Assembly (NCBI GenBank): GCA_963682175.1
Contig: OY821784.1
Span: forward strand, 24,347,621 to 24,411,620
Length of the DNA stretch: 64,000 bases
Origin: Triglochin maritima
Taxonomy: Eukaryota > Streptophyta > Magnoliopsida > Alismatales > Juncaginaceae
Direction of reading: 5' to 3'
Shown in pieces: positions 10,133 to 22,370 of the stretch; position 1 is the stretch's first letter, and the number at the start of each line of letters is the position of its first letter. Below the pieces are notes generated by a model. It was not told the origin of the DNA and did no database searches. It was given only the letters and a program-made list of their open reading frames with translations. A program made the position numbers and the translations under genes.

Positions 10133-11908
10133 TGTAGGATCTACTAGCCCCTAAACTTAGTCTAAAGGGGGGTGAATAGACTAATTACGGTTTTTAAAAT
10201 AACTATGCCAAATTCAAACATAAGACAATAATATTAAAGAGAGAATAAACAAACCACTTCTCCGGATGTATAGAGGTTTGGATCCAACCACCGAATCCTA
10301 GTCCTCTCTTACGAATTGCGCTTACTTGAGCAACTTCGCGTCCTCCACTAATCCGATCTCCGTTGCGGGCCGAGATCACGCCTTTACACCACAAGCTTTG
10401 CGAACACCCTCTCCGAGCTTGGACCACCTTCTCACAACCCAAGAAGAGCTTCACTCCGGAAGCTTGTACAACTCTTGATGAATAATACTTCAGCAACTAA
10501 TCTTGGGAACTTGAAATGAATGATGCAATCTAGTGATGGTGATTTCAAGTGAGAAGATAAGAGCACAAGGGATTAGAGCAATTTGATAGTAGAAATGAGA
10601 TGTTGAGCTTAGAGAAAGATTGGTAACCTTGTATGAGTGTTCTAAGCTCTATTTATTTGTTCTAAACAAGTTCTAGCCGTTGGGATTGAAGTGGTCAAAA
10701 AGATGTGCAAGAAAAAACAATTCAGAAATGTCCGGACACGTTTCTGGCGACAAACGGTCCACCGGACCGTGTTACACGGTCGACCGAAACGAAGTAGTGC
10801 TCGGTTCGGTCGAGCGAAGACGCTAACGGTCGATCCAATTTGGCTAGAACTTAAGTGATCGATCGAACGGTTTGGAATACTAGTTCGACCGAAAAGAGAC
10901 AATAGGATTGGGTCTGGAAAAGACTTATCGGTCGACTGTGAGTAGAGTTTCGGTCGACCGGTTGACATGTTCGATTTTGAGACCCGACAACAACAAGTGT
11001 AATCGGTCGAACGAGGTGAGTGCAAAGTTCGACCGAAAATGCCCAGTAAGAATGAGACAGGGAAGAATCAAGATTCAGTCGACCATAAAGGGAATTCCGG
11101 TAGACCGAAAGACTAAATCCAAAATAAAGTTAGTTAGGAAAATGTGTATACGACCGTTGGAGTATACGACAAGTATAACGGTCGTATTAAATACAAATAC
11201 GGAAAACATTCGGTCGAATAGATATCAAGTTTCGATCGACCGAAAGTCTCACTAACTGGACAGGTGTCGACAAATGATAGGCTGAAAGATTTGTATTGGG
11301 TAAACTAATTTTTATCACTCGACAATGTGAGACGGTCGAACAGATATGAAGTTTCAGTCCACCTATATCTAACAGTAAAACAAGATATTAGGAAACGGTC
11401 GAACAAAATGTATATGTCGGTCGACCAATTTAAGACAGGCAAACAAAATGGAATGCCAGATCGAACGATTGAAGAAAATTGGTCGACCGTGTGGGACAAA
11501 TTTCGTTGCCTGGGAAGGACTGGTGAAAAACGGTCGAACCAAAAGGTTCTACCGGTCGACCGATTTGTTGCAGATTTCCTATTCTACGGTTCTAATGAGT
11601 TTGGTTGAATTTCTAATGAAGTCTAGGATATTTTGGAAATAATGTGAGACTTCTGTAGGTATCCTATGTGATGTGTAATGCAATGAATCATGGATTTCAA
11701 GTGCCAAGTTACATTTGAGGCCTAAATACATGGAATTTAAACCTAGCTACTCTTCAATCTTCATCTTTAATTCAACTCATACTTGAATCCTGAAATGTTA
11801 GATAACACACATATATGCAAGCAATGATATTTCAATTGATACATGTTTTTATTGAGATGTTGATTAATCATCAAAATGGATTAACGATTATTAGCCAAAA
11901 AGCCAACA
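10133..11908 (-). repeat. Sirevirus 5' LTR (1.78 kb)
   Basis: In element sense the LTR runs from TGTTGGCTTTTTGGC to GATCCTACA, ends typical of Sirevirus LTRs. The primer site follows directly. The part near the primer site (10250-10480) resembles 57675-58000 in the second Sirevirus fragment. The central part (10745-11580) is packed with GGTCGACC-type palindromes. The partner LTR is outside the window, so the target duplication (probably CATAT at 11909-11913) cannot be checked. Confidence 0.85.
10745..11580. repeat. Cluster of CGGTCGACCG-type palindromes inside Sirevirus LTR
   Basis: At least 15 full or half copies of CGGTCGA(A/C)C and its complement occur here at irregular spacings of a few tens of bases. 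Examples are ACGGTCGACCGAAA near 10770, TCGGTCGACCGG near 10950 and CCGGTCGACCGA near 11555. The core is self-complementary and CpG-rich. Confidence 0.85.
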
Positions 11909-12668
11909 CATATCTCCACCCCAAAGAGTGATGAAACTACTCACTAATCATTAAGAAAAGAAAACAAAACGAAATTAAACTAAGCATACAAGAATTGAAA
12001 GTGACAATAAGAAACTAACTAAAAAAATTATTTTATTAACATGACTCACATTACAAGTAGCATTCTTCTCCACTTGAGTTTTGCTTCAAGGCTTTACTCC
12101 AAGTAGAGAGAATGCCACCAAGCAATGAGTGAATACAAAAGGAGATGAAGAATTCTATTTATAGCCATAAAAAAGGTAACCGGGGACAATCCCCCGGTAT
12201 GGGACTAAATGCATACTATAAATGGACATAAAAAACATAATACATGACATGACTCAACCATGAAACTTTTGGACCAATTTGGACCGCTAATTGGAGGTCC
12301 AGATATCTTTGATTGAGTCTGGATTTCGGTGGTTCATTGCTGGCTTAATATCTTGATGTTTTATGAACCTGATTTGGTTGTTGATGCTTGGGCCCGGATC
12401 TAATTTCCAAAATACTCCTCATAATGGCGTGGAGCCTCTTGATTTCCTCATAATTCGTTTTGGTTTTACATCCGGGTCGTTCTTTCTTGCACCTCAGTCC
12501 ATAAGTCTTGCAACTTAGTCATTTTTCTTGCTTTTAAGTCCTTTTTCGTCTCTTCTTCTCAAACATGTTTATTCCTGAAACTTAAACATAAAACTCCTTA
12601 CATAGCATTGGTTAGGCTAAAGATAAAGAATATAAGATAAAACTATATGCATGATATGATGTCAATCA
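11909..12668 (-). repeat. Truncated Athila-like Gypsy LTR
   Basis: In reverse complement this starts TGATTGACATCATATCATGC, like the LTRs at 34229, 44956 and 48998. It contains the shared TATAAATAG-type box and the upstream inverted repeat ACCGGGG-ACAATC-CCCCGGT (12179-12198). It lacks the conserved 3' LTR end because the Sirevirus lies against it at 11908; the missing part is presumably left of the window. Confidence 0.85.
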
Positions 12669-14740
12669 TGTGCTGTTCTACATTGATTGTAATCAATAAT
12701 AGGTATTAAATCATTAAAACATAGATTAAGGCCAAAATTACAATAGGTACAAGGCGGTATAAATACAAGTAATCATAACAACCTAAAAGATAGACTGGAG
12801 GATCCGGTCCTGGAGTGCAATCGTCCTCGGTCGCCACCCCCTCAATACCTAACGAGACCCTGAAATGCAAACATGATACAATGCCTGAGTTTTCATAACG
12901 AAAACCCCATATAGCAAGCTCCCCTAAACATTCATGAACAACGTCCAATGACCCTTTCATGCTCGTATATCATGGCAAAAAATACAACAAGTGATACCAT
13001 CCCTATATAGCCCAATAAAAGACAACAATCCCATAACAAAATCGGGTCCCCCAAGGGACCTACCGCAGGCACATGCGGTCTTATGGAGAGTATGTTGCGC
13101 ACTCCACTCGTGAGTATACTAATCATGAGAGTTCAGAGAGGGTCGCATGCACTCCCATGTCATAGATACATATATGATCTCATGGACAATGCCACACCCA
13201 ATAGAGCCGTCACTCGCTATACGGTCAACTCGAGAGGTTGTGCCCCAACCAAGCTACCTGCTGGAATAATCGTCGATCAGTCAAATCCCCATCCCTATCT
13301 AGGTCTTACGTTCATCTCCATCGCAACACATGCCAGTCGGTCAACTCACCTAGCTGTACCACGGCCAGGCTACCTGCCGGAAAAAACAACGCACAGTCAT
13401 CTCCGTTGCCATTAAGGCATGGCGATCACCTCCATCACCACACAAGTCCATAGTAACATTGTCCCACGGAGCTGCATACCAATGCAATGCATTGGGATCC
13501 ACGATCGCTTAGGTCTTCTACCTAGTGTGACTCCATGAATGCACATGTCATACAAAGCTCATAACATAAAATGACATGTGTATGAAGTGTCTACACTCCT
13601 TTGCCCGGCGGTCCCTAGGTAGGCATGCTCACTGCACCCACCGTCACCTCCCGGCTCACGCACGAGGTGTGGACACGGGTTTCTGAGGAAAATAGCATGA
13701 CCCAAGACAAAAGGCAAGCAACCAGAATAGGGCCCAAACGGTCGACCAGAAGTGGCACACTCTTCGACCGTTTCCTTATTAATATGGAAATGTTCGAACA
13801 ACAACACACTTTGATCAAACACTGGAGCCTAAACTTAAGTTAATGGTCGGACCCATGGTAAAGGCGGTTAACCATATAGAATGTCTAGGCCAGGGTCAAA
13901 AAGCAACTATTAGGAAATCGATCAAACGAAAAGGGAAAACCGTCCGAAAGGAAATATCTGTAACATGAAAGTTCAAAACACTCTCCTACAGGTCGAACAA
14001 GGGTCCATTGGCGATCGACCGCTTAAATGGTCTAGGCCCAAAACATAAATAAACAACAATGCAACGGTCGAATGGCGAAAGGGGTGCCATTCGACCGAAA
14101 ATAAGAAACCCTCTCATGCCCAACAATTATTAACAACCGGTCGGTCGCCGACAGACATCGTTCGACCGGTGCGGGGCAAGTTCTAGAAAAATAAACTACC
14201 ACTGGTCGACCACCCACGACATCGGTCGACTGTTTCTTAGCAGACACCTGACTGCCTCTCGTCACTGACAAGGCATCTGGCCTTCGGCGACGAGTAAGAC
14301 CCCTGACATGCCTTGTGTGAGCAATCTAATAGAACTTGGCATACCTTTTGCGCTCACCCGAAATCGCACGTCCGCCATACACCATGTCGGCCTCACTTCT
14401 ACACACAACCACCACCACCGGCTACACCCACGCTGATGCCATCGGTTGCTGTCGTTGCTAAAGGCCAGAGCACCAGCATGCCTAGTCACTGGAATCATGG
14501 AAATGAGAGGGAGAGAGCCGAGTGGAGTTGGGAGGAGAGAAAAGAGTTGGAATGGGAGGACAAATGAAAGTTGAGTGTTTACTTCCAACAAACCACCCCA
14601 ACCCCCACAAGGTCCACCATACCTCACCCATGCATACCCATACCTCCACCATCCCTACCCATTCCTAGCCAAAGTCAAACCTCAATTACTGCAAAGCAAA
14701 CCCACAAACCACACTTAGCACCACTAAGGTGGATTAGGAT
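12669..14740. repeat. LTR fragment of the GGTCGACC-palindrome family
   Basis: No coding frame is recognisable. The segment near 12780-12850, reverse-complemented, resembles 47590-47630 in the solo LTR at 43969-47825 (a GGGGGTGG-GACCGAGGA block followed by CCGGATCC). The outer end (…GGATTAGGATCTAACA at 14740) resembles that LTR's other end in reverse orientation. About ten GGTCGACC or half-palindrome motifs lie at 13738-14230. Part of it (13060-13580) is also similar to 52700-53060. Left truncation by the Gypsy LTR hides one end, so orientation is not certain. Confidence 0.65.
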
Positions 14741-15585
14741 CTAACAGATTTAATTGGAACTCTATGTTTCAATTTGGAACTTCCAAATTCAGTATGTGTG
14801 AATTAGTTGTCACGAAAATATGCTAGATATTATGTTTGGACAGTACATGAACACGGAAAGAATTAATTTTGGGTGTTCATGTATGATTTTAAGGCTTGGA
14901 TTAATTTTTTTTCCCAGTGTCTAGGAGACTTTATTGTCAAAATATACTATGGACATTTTTCTATTTAAAATTTTAAATGTGCAGAATTTGTTTCCTGAGA
15001 TGGCTTTTGTGTGGTTTTGGTTTATTAATTCTGTACCAAACATGGTACCATTGTGTTTATTCAGTTTGAGTATTGTAATTTTCTGGCTAAATTTTCGCAG
15101 CCTTCCTACGTCTCTGTTTATTTATTAAAATATAAAGATCAAACTAGATACAAATTATTTAAAAAGGACACTGGACGAATGACATGTTTTAAAAGTCCAC
15201 GAGTCCTTCAAAGGAGGTGGTCGTTTGGCAAATCGGGCAACCAACTTGAAACAAATCCTTTAAAAGAGGAAAGTGGCCAGATGATCGTGGTTGGTACACG
15301 GACGGCTAAGGTTCCTTAAGGGACATAGCCACCCGTGTACAATGAATTTTTTATTTCTTTTGTTTGTTGGTTAAATTTCATTATTCCCCCTCAAGTCATT
15401 CCTATCCAATTATGAGGCCACAACTTAGGTATGAACAACTTTTACATGTATATTTAAAAGGAACGTGACCATCACTTCTAATTATGAGTCTATCACTTCT
15501 AAGTTATACCAACCCAAGTCAACAAGTCATCATTTGTCAATTCGATAACTCAAATTCTACAAAAAATTAAAAGTACAATTTTTTT
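14741..15585. other. Unassigned A/T-rich noncoding segment
   Basis: I see no convincing coding frame, LTR boundary or repeat unit here. It lies between an LTR fragment and a decayed Gypsy pol and is probably old transposon-derived sequence. The short plus-strand frames in it are not conserved in any other part of the window. Confidence 0.4.
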
Positions 15586-16126
15586 GTGTCAACAATTATT
15601 CTGGATACAAAACCATTGTCTAACCCGCAAGCACAAATCCCGATGATTCGTGGGTGGCCATTTCTGGCAACGTCTATTGCTTTAATCGATTGTCACAATA
15701 TATTGTTGAGGTTGTCTTTTGACAATCTAGCTGTGGATTTCAACATCTTCACTATGGGTAAGAAACTTGGTGCTTTCGACAATTCTGTCGGAGCCAGTCT
15801 CATTCAAGACACTGATGATATTCGAATGTCAATGACATTTCATTTAGTTGCCCAATGACAAAGTTGTGAGAGACGATGGTCTTGAGGAATCCGCATCTGA
15901 ATTCCTTGATGAGGAGGCACATCGGGTGCCTACTCTTCTTATCTCGTGCTTCTTCAACCACTTGACATCAACACTGAATCTGAAAAGAACCCACCGCTGG
16001 TCGAGCTTAAGCCACTCCCCGATAACCTGGAATACATATGACCTTACCTCTCATAATTGCAAGAGCAAGAAGCTACCCTTAAGTCAGTTCTCTTGGAGAA
16101 TAAAGAGGCTATCGGGTGGTCCTTGA
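15586..16126 (+). pseudogene. Decayed Gypsy pol: protease end and protease-RT linker
   Basis: The frame from 15586 carries QIPMIRGWPFLATSIALIDCHN followed by LRLSFDNLAVDFNIF. This is the C-terminal half of an Athila-like aspartic protease, with the usual LGRPFLATS changed to IRGWPFLATS. The catalytic DLG part upstream is missing. The following frame (15848-16126) preserves only patches of the linker before RT and is interrupted by frameshifts. It matches the intact-style region in the minus-strand element at 47826-48350, so it is a second, more decayed Athila-like copy. Confidence 0.8.
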
Positions 16127-16823
16127 AGAATATTAAGAGAATAAGTCCAGGTATAGTGCAACACCGGATCCACATGGAAGGAGACTCTTGGCCTCACCAA
16201 GACCCTCAAGGAAGACTAAATATTGTGCTTTAAAGACCGTCAGAAAGGAAGTACTCAAATGCTTGGATAATGGTATTTCGATCAATCGTGGGTAAATAAA
16301 GAAGTCAGGCATTTTGATCGTCGAAAATGAGCATAAATTTGGAAGGAAAACCCCATTTCCCCAAAAGATAAAAAAGACCACATTTACTTGTAAATTTGGA
16401 ACATTTGCTTACCGTCGCATGCCTTTTGGGCTTTGTAACGCTGCAACAACTTTTCAAAGGTGTATAATCAGCATCTTCTCAGATATGGTAGAGCGTTTCC
16501 TTGAAATCTTTATGGAAGACTTCTCTATATTTGGCTCCTCCTTCGAGGAAAGTCTCGCTCACCTGAGCCTTGTCCTCAAACGCTATAGAGGGTAGAACCT
16601 CGCTGTGAATTGGGAAAAATGTCACTTTGCGGTTAAGCTAGAGATTGTACTTGGGCTTGTGGTTTCAAGTAAGGGTATAAATGTAAACCCTGCAAAAATA
16701 AGGCTATTTCAAAATCTTCCAACGCCACATAATGTTAAGGACATCAACATTTTTCAAGGGCATGCAGGATTTTTAAAGGCGGTCCATTATGGATTTCAGC
16801 AAGATAGCTCAACCTCTTATTGA
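16127..16823 (+). pseudogene. Decayed Gypsy reverse transcriptase
   Basis: The recognisable palm region is FGTFAYRRMPFGLCNAATTFQR (16400-16470), then FMEDFSIFGSSFEESLAHL, where the usual catalytic FMDD or YMDD is FMED. The next frame (16605-16823) reads WEKCHFAVKLEIVLGLVVSSKGI, the RT thumb boundary. The finger region is collapsed: IVENEHK is followed almost at once by KKTTFTCKFG, so roughly 100 residues between them are deleted. Stops and frameshifts at about 16600 and 16825 add to the damage. Confidence 0.85.
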
Positions 16824-16829
16824 GCTATA

Positions 16830-17170
16830 TTGTGGAAAGAGGTCAATTTCAAGTTCACACCAGAATGTCTTCATGCCTTCTTGACTTTAAAGCAAAAGTT
16901 GACATCAGTTCCCATAATTAACGCACTGGTGTGGACCATACCCTTTCAACTGATGTGTGATGCATCACACATTGCTGTAGGAGCGATGCTTGGGCAAAGA
17001 ATAAAAAACTTACCTCGTGTGATCTACTATGCCAGTAAAACACTCAATGACACTCAAGCAAATTATACCGTGACTAAGAAGGAATTCTTGGCAATCGTAT
17101 TCGCTTGGGAGAAATTTCGATCATACTTGATAGGCTCTCGTGTGATAATTTATTCCAATCACACAAATAT
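16830..17170 (+). pseudogene. Decayed Gypsy RNase H, 5' part
   Basis: The frame includes FQLMCDASHIAVGAMLGQR, then RVIYYASKTLNDTQANYTVTKKEFLAIVFAWEKFRSYL and ends VIIYSNHTNI. These are the RNase H hallmarks: the CDAS aspartate, the KEF/KEL glutamate and a Tyr-Ser/Thr-Asn/Asp-His motif where Asp is replaced by Asn. A solo LTR with a near-match 5 bp duplication (AATAT/ACTAT) splits the domain, which resumes at 26268. Confidence 0.9.
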
Positions 17171-18461
17171 TGATTAGTAGCATATCATGCATCATATTCA
17201 TGCTATATAACCTTTACTTTACCCTAATATTATTCTACACGAGTTTTGTTTGTAGTGTTTCGGTAGTTAGGTAATAAAGAAGAGGAAGCGAGCGAAAAGG
17301 ACCAAAATGTAACAAGTATGGACTGATTTGGAAGATTCTGGACCGGTTTGTAATGTAAAAGGACTAGATCACAAATCAGGATGGACCCGAGTGAAAACCA
17401 GGAGGACCTGATGGTATAGAACAAAATGTTGTGCCACATGACTTGACCAAAATCAGAACTTCTCCAATTAAAATCAAAGTGATTTGTGTCAGTGACCAAA
17501 ACTTCACCCCACATGCCAAATGAAGAAACAAAGCCGGAGACAAAATATTCAACCCGATCAGATCCATTTAATCCGCCACTGGCGGATCAACATAGTCCAA
17601 AGGGGCTCAAATTTTGGTCGTGGTTGAGGTTGTCGGGTCAGAGCATTCTTCGACTATCAGATGTGATTTAGAGCCGTCCGATTATTCCCAGATTAATCCT
17701 CCTCTCCCACTTCTTCGTACTTCTCCAATAGTAATCTTTTCATTTCAATCAAGTGTGACTTTTGTTCTTTAAATACATGTCTTTCCTTTGATGCAATTTC
17801 TTTTGATTTTGTTGTTTGTTTAATCTTGTTTTTAGTCATTTCCATTATGGCTTCATGTTATTTTTATGTTTTCTTTAGTGTAGAGATGAGTAGAGAGTAG
17901 TCCATCCCCATTGGGGGGTGGAGAAGAAGGTGATTTGATCATGTGATGGATTAGTGTGTGTTAATCTTAGTCGTTTGAGCTTTACATGATTTCCATTACC
18001 ATCTTATGGGATTTCACTCTTATCTTTGATGTACTAATGCTCTTGAGTGAAGCTTAGCATATACTTAGATTAGTGAGCCTATTTTATGGGGAATGATGAG
18101 GTGAGGATAAGGATGTAGTGGAAGAAGAGAACAAGACATGTGCATGCATGTGCTCATGTTGGCTTTATCTTAATTAATGTCTTGTATGCTTTTATGATTA
18201 TGATAAATCTTATTTCATGTGGAGACATAGTTGGATTGGTCTCATGATGCCTGTGAACATATTAGCTTCACTTCAATTATTGTCTTGTATGTTTTAATGA
18301 TAAGGTTTTATCTTATTTCATGTGGAGGCAAAGTGTGAGTTGATTTTTCGTGATTTCATGTATGCCATGTTTTGAGGAGCACATTTGAACGAACACTACA
18401 CCACACATTTTGATTTCCATGTTCTTTCTCTACCCCAAAGAGGTCTTTTATTGCTTATTTT
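17171..18461 (+). repeat. Solo Gypsy LTR (TGATTAG subfamily), first part
   Basis: It starts TGATTAGTAGCATATCATGC and is interrupted at 18461 by Copia copy B. It resumes at 26111 and ends TTCAATCA at 26267, about 1.45 kb in total. The same start, reverse-complemented, ends the LTR at 27984. Flanks are AATAT (17166-17170) and ACTAT (26268-26272), a one-mismatch target duplication, and no internal region accompanies it, so it is a solo LTR. It contains a GTAG-rich segment before CCCATTGGGGGGTGGAG shared by all Gypsy LTRs here. Confidence 0.85.
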
Positions 18462-18847
18462 TATTGGATTAATCAGGGATTAATAAGCAATTTGCCCAAA
18501 GCACTGACACATGGCGCGTACCTATTGGACAACTCATTTAGGGTTTAGGGTGGAGCCGTCTATATAAGGAGGGGAGCCTCCCTTTGAATAGATTGATCTC
18601 ATGTGCAAAACCCTAGCCTCCACCCTAACATAGCTGCCACCTCCTATTCTCTCCCATTTCGTCCCTCCACCTCCACCAAGCTCATTCCGTGGACTCTTGG
18701 GTTGTGGACTCGTGCTCCTTCTCCAAGAGAGTAGGAGACTGACCGGTGAGAAGGATTCCGTAAGGTGACCTTCGATCTTCCTTCCGCTGCCACAGGTTCT
18801 CTCCAAGAAAGGTACTCCTGAACCTGTAGAATCGTTATTTGCTTACA
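18462..18847 (+). repeat. Copia copy B 5' LTR
   Basis: This 386 bp LTR runs TATTGG to CTTACA. A TATATAA box lies at 18561-18567. A purine-rich/pyrimidine-rich stretch (CCACCTCCTATTCTCTCCC) follows the likely transcription start. Confidence 0.95.
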
Positions 18848-18848
18848 T

Positions 18849-18861
18849 TGGTACCAGAGCC
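18849..18861 (+). promoter_or_regulatory. Copia copy B primer binding site (tRNA-iMet type)
   Basis: TGGTACCAGAGCC follows the 5' LTR after one base and differs from the initiator tRNA-Met complement (TGGTATCAGAGCC) at a single position. Confidence 0.9.
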
Positions 18862-20846
18862 ATCTCGGTTACCTTCGAATCCTCACCATGCTTGACGAAT
18901 TTTTGTTTCATGATAATCTGATTTGAGATAAAAACAAAATATTCGGTGGTTATGTTTTTGGAGAAAGAAAGAAAACAGAAAATCAGCATTGCTTATTTAC
19001 ATGATGCGCATGTTATATATGTTGATTGTTCATGATTTTTTCTTTCAAATTCGTTTTTCATATTCTGGAAATGAAAAACTCAGAGGTTTTTGATCTTTAA
19101 ATGAAATAATATGATTATTCATTTAGAGATATAAGTGGTGCATGTTTGCAGATTTCTTTCTAACATGCAATTAGGGTTTAGACTAGTTTCTACATGTTGC
19201 GCATGTTATGGTTCATTAGAGCATGCAACTAGGGATAGATTTTGCTCCTCCATTCTTGCGCATATGTGCATGGTTTAAGATGGATTTTTCCTGATTTTAT
19301 TTCGAGCCAATATGATATGTTGCTCTCCTATCATTGCACATACATAGATGTGACCAGAATTCTGTTTTTTCTGTGTTGTTACCTCTATTCTTTGTGCATG
19401 TATTAGATAAAATCAGAAGTTATTTTCCATGTTGATTCTTCTAAATCATGCACATGTATACATGAAATAAGATGTCTATTTTTCCTGATTTTTACGAATT
19501 AGGGTTAGATATTATTTATTCTAATCTTTGAGCATGTATACATGAATATTGAGTTACCATATTCTATATTTCGTTTTTTTTGGAATGAGAGTATGCATTT
19601 CATTTGAAATATTTCCTTTATGATTGAATGCACATATATGTTAATCTCATTAAGAATATTTTGGATTTCTTTTGGGATGATTGCATGCATTTCATTTGAA
19701 ATATTTCCTTTTCATCAAATGTGCATATATGTGATGACATCCACCAAAGAATTTCGAATTTTTCTTTCCATTACAAGTAGCATAATTATTGTTCATTGCA
19801 TGCTTATATTGATTATGGAAAGATTGGCTAATTCTGAAAATTTTGGAAACATATTATGGGCTGGAATTTTATTGCCTTAAAAATATGTTTGGATGCTTTC
19901 CTTTGATGCAAAAAATATGTGTTGTTCTCCACCATATAATTTCGAATTTTTCCTTTCCATTACAAGTAGCATAATTATTATTGATTGCATAATTATATTG
20001 ATTATGGAAAGAAGAAAAAAAAATCTGTTTTGAGAATGATTATTGTGGAGATTGGTTGTCATTACCTAACACGTTTTTTTTGCCTATTTTCGTGCCCCAT
20101 TCATGCATTGTTTCCATATGCATTACTTCCTTATTGTTTGAATGAGGTGCACACTTTATGGTATTTTTTTCATACGTCGGATTGTGCTAACGTATGGAAA
20201 GATTGTGGCTATGTGGAATGAATGATTCCTGATTTTATTTACTGCCTTATTGAGAGATGAGCGTAATTTCATTCATTTATTTCCATTTGCAATAGTTATC
20301 GCAATGGACTGTAATATTTATGGATTGTGGACTGTTTATTGCCCTAAGGAGACGAGGGGCTCCTTTATTTTTATTATTGCGATATTATTGCTATAAGACT
20401 CATGCAGGTTCCCGTCGACGAGGCTAAATCCCTAATGGGAATCATTAGCTCGATATGGAAGTAATGTAGTAATCATATCTGTGTGATGTTGATTGTTTTT
20501 TTGAAAACCGTTTTTTAGGGAACTCGCATGCCTAGTGGGAGTTGCAAGGTTGAAGTGTTTTGTGTAAACCACCTTGCAACCGGCGGCAAATAATTTTTTA
20601 TTTGCTGATTTACCATGATTTGAAACGTTTTTTTTGGGTCATTAAATCATGATGGAGCTCAATATCTAGATTAGTAAAATGGCTTTATTAACTATTGCAT
20701 GAGGATTTGATCGAATGCTTTATGTTTTCTTTTGGTCTGAATGCTATAGCTATTAAGTCAGTTTATTCTTTATGATTATTGTAGCTCGTTATATTTTATG
20801 CTAGAACTCATGTATCGCTATGTATTTTGATTGTCCTAGATTCTTT
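18862..20846 (+). other. Copia copy B long 5' leader with tandem repeats
   Basis: The leader is noncoding, A/T-rich and colinear with the copy A leader in reverse complement. It holds about two units of the 187 bp repeat (about 19740-20010) and two of the 92 bp repeat (about 19590-19710), compared with about 3.6 and 2.7 in copy A. The small frames inside it are repeat-derived. Confidence 0.75.
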
Positions 20847-21620
20847 ATGGCTGCTTCCAAAAGCATTGTCGCTGATCTGACTCGAGGAGATAAACTCAAT
20901 GAAAGAAATTACGATCTGTGGCATCGTAAAATTGAGTATCTCTTAGAGGATTAGGACATGTTAGAAAACATAAACCAATCTATGTCTCCCCCCGAGGAGG
21001 GGAATACTGCGCAACATCGCAGAAACTTGGATGTTTATAATGCATGGAAAAAGAAAGACTGAATTGCTCGAATCACAATTCTAAGGTCAATGAGGGACGA
21101 TCTGTTACTGCGGTTCGAAAAGTTTCGAACTGCAAAGGCCTTGTGGGAAGCTGTGAAGTTTCAGTACGGAGTGACTTCTGTCACAAGGGCCCGTCAGCTT
21201 GGGCTTAAGTTTGATGGGTATAAAATGCGCCAAGGTCACACGATGAGGCAACATATTACCACAATGTCAAACCTGATAAGCGAGCTGAGCGCTGCCGGTC
21301 GTGCTAAGAGCGATGAGGAGCAAGTATCTGCTCTCATCAGATCGTTGCCATCAAAGAATTGGGAGCATATGAAGGTCCATCTGACTCATGCTGAAGACAT
21401 CAGGACATTTGACCAGGCCGCAAAACACCTAGAGCTGGAGGAGGACCGCATGCTTGTGGAAGCCCCTCTCACTGAAGTATTTGCTGCTGAGGCTGGCGCC
21501 CTCGGAGGAGTGCAGGTTTTAAGCGCAAAAGAGATAGAGCTCAGGGTTTTAAAGGCAAGAAGGGTGCAAATGCAAACAAAATAGAAAACAAAGCTGGAAA
21601 GAAACAACCTTGAGGATCCA
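20847..21620 (+). pseudogene. Copia copy B gag
   Basis: The start is ATG at 20847 (MAASKSIVADLTRGDKLNE), shared in position with copy A. An in-frame TAG occurs after EYLLED and a TGA after KKD, so the N-terminal part is broken. The core frame resumes at 21090 (MRDDLLLRFEKFRTAKALW), continues with SLPSKNWEHMKVHLTHAED and ends at 21584 after a frame change in the Gly/Ala-rich region that precedes the basic stretch. The knuckle follows in the next frame from 21644. Confidence 0.85.
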
Positions 21621-21643
21621 GAGGTGGGAAAGATAAGTCTAAT

Positions 21644-22370
21644 GTGACTTGTTTTAACTACCGAAATACTGGACATTTTGCTCGTGAGTGCACTGAGCAA
21701 AAGGAAATTACTGTGTGTAATCCCTCGAATTGTAACGTGACTAGTTCTGTGATGCTCACTGATCACTCTCCTATGTGGATTGTGGATTCAGGTGCCACGG
21801 ACCACGTAACAAAGGATCGCTCTGTCTTCGTGGAATATCGCCGTGCTCCAAGTGGGAGGCGAATAAACATGGCAAACAACACTAGCATTGAAGTTCTTGG
21901 AGTTGGCATATGCAAAGTGGCTTTGCGAAGTGGTCGGATCCTATTACTTCACGACGTGTTGTATGCACCAGCTATACGGCGAAATATTAGTTCTGTTGTT
22001 GTCTTGATGAGACATGGTTTTAAAGTTGGTTTTGAGAACAATGATATGGGTTTATACCTTTCTAACATTTATTATGGACATGCTTTTTATTTCTGACGGT
22101 TTTATTGTGTTGGACGCAATTTATGATTTCAATCATAACGCTAGTGCCTTTATGAGCCAAAGCTCCATGAATAAAGATTCAGTTATGTGGCATGCTAGAC
22201 TAGGTCACATTGGTGTTGACCGGATGAACAGGTTGGCAAAGGAGGGGGTATTAGGAGAATGCTGCAAATTTGAATTGCCGACCTGTGAATCTTGTCTAGC
22301 TGGAAAGGCAACTAGAAAACTGTTCGGAAAAGCCATTAGGGCTACTTCTCCTTTAGAATGTGCCTACTAG
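21644..22370 (+). pseudogene. Copia copy B zinc knuckle, protease and integrase N-terminus
   Basis: The knuckle ([14 protein letters not shown]) is followed by the protease [12 protein letters not shown] with intact DSG. A one-base change in a T-run near 22085 shifts the frame. The second frame holds the integrase zinc-binding motif ([13 protein letters not shown], then CESC). It stops near 22370 because about 32 bp present in copy A (from 4835 to 4870) are missing. That deletion removes the HSD motif with the first catalytic aspartate of integrase. The ends of the deletion share the trinucleotide GAA. Confidence 0.88.

Larger units (their letters stand above)
1..11908 (-). mobile_element. 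Sirevirus-like Ty1/Copia element, 5' portion, split by Copia copy A
   Basis: Reading leftward on the minus strand, the parts are a 5' LTR (10133-11908), a tRNA-iMet primer site (10118-10130), gag (9239-10110, resuming 1061-185) and the start of protease (184-1). The remaining pol and the 3' LTR lie beyond the left edge. The gag C-terminus, with a charged Arg/Glu/Lys segment, an acidic-serine stretch and then a coiled-coil region, is characteristic of the Sirevirus (SIRE/Maximus) branch. Copia copy A (1067-9233) interrupts it, and gag resumes exactly after the CCTTC target duplication. Several stops and frameshifts make it non-functional. The lineage is inferred from gag architecture, LTR size and LTR ends (TGTTGGC on the minus strand to CCTACA). 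Confidence 0.8.

Noticed and set aside
14741..15585. Possible host gene or promoter in the A/T-rich gap
   Set aside because: No frame of reasonable length shows codon structure or a recognisable domain, and both neighbours are transposon remains.
18541..18550. Telomere-like TTTAGGG units
   Set aside because: Only two adjacent units (GGGTTTAGGG) occur, in both LTRs of copy B, with no array.
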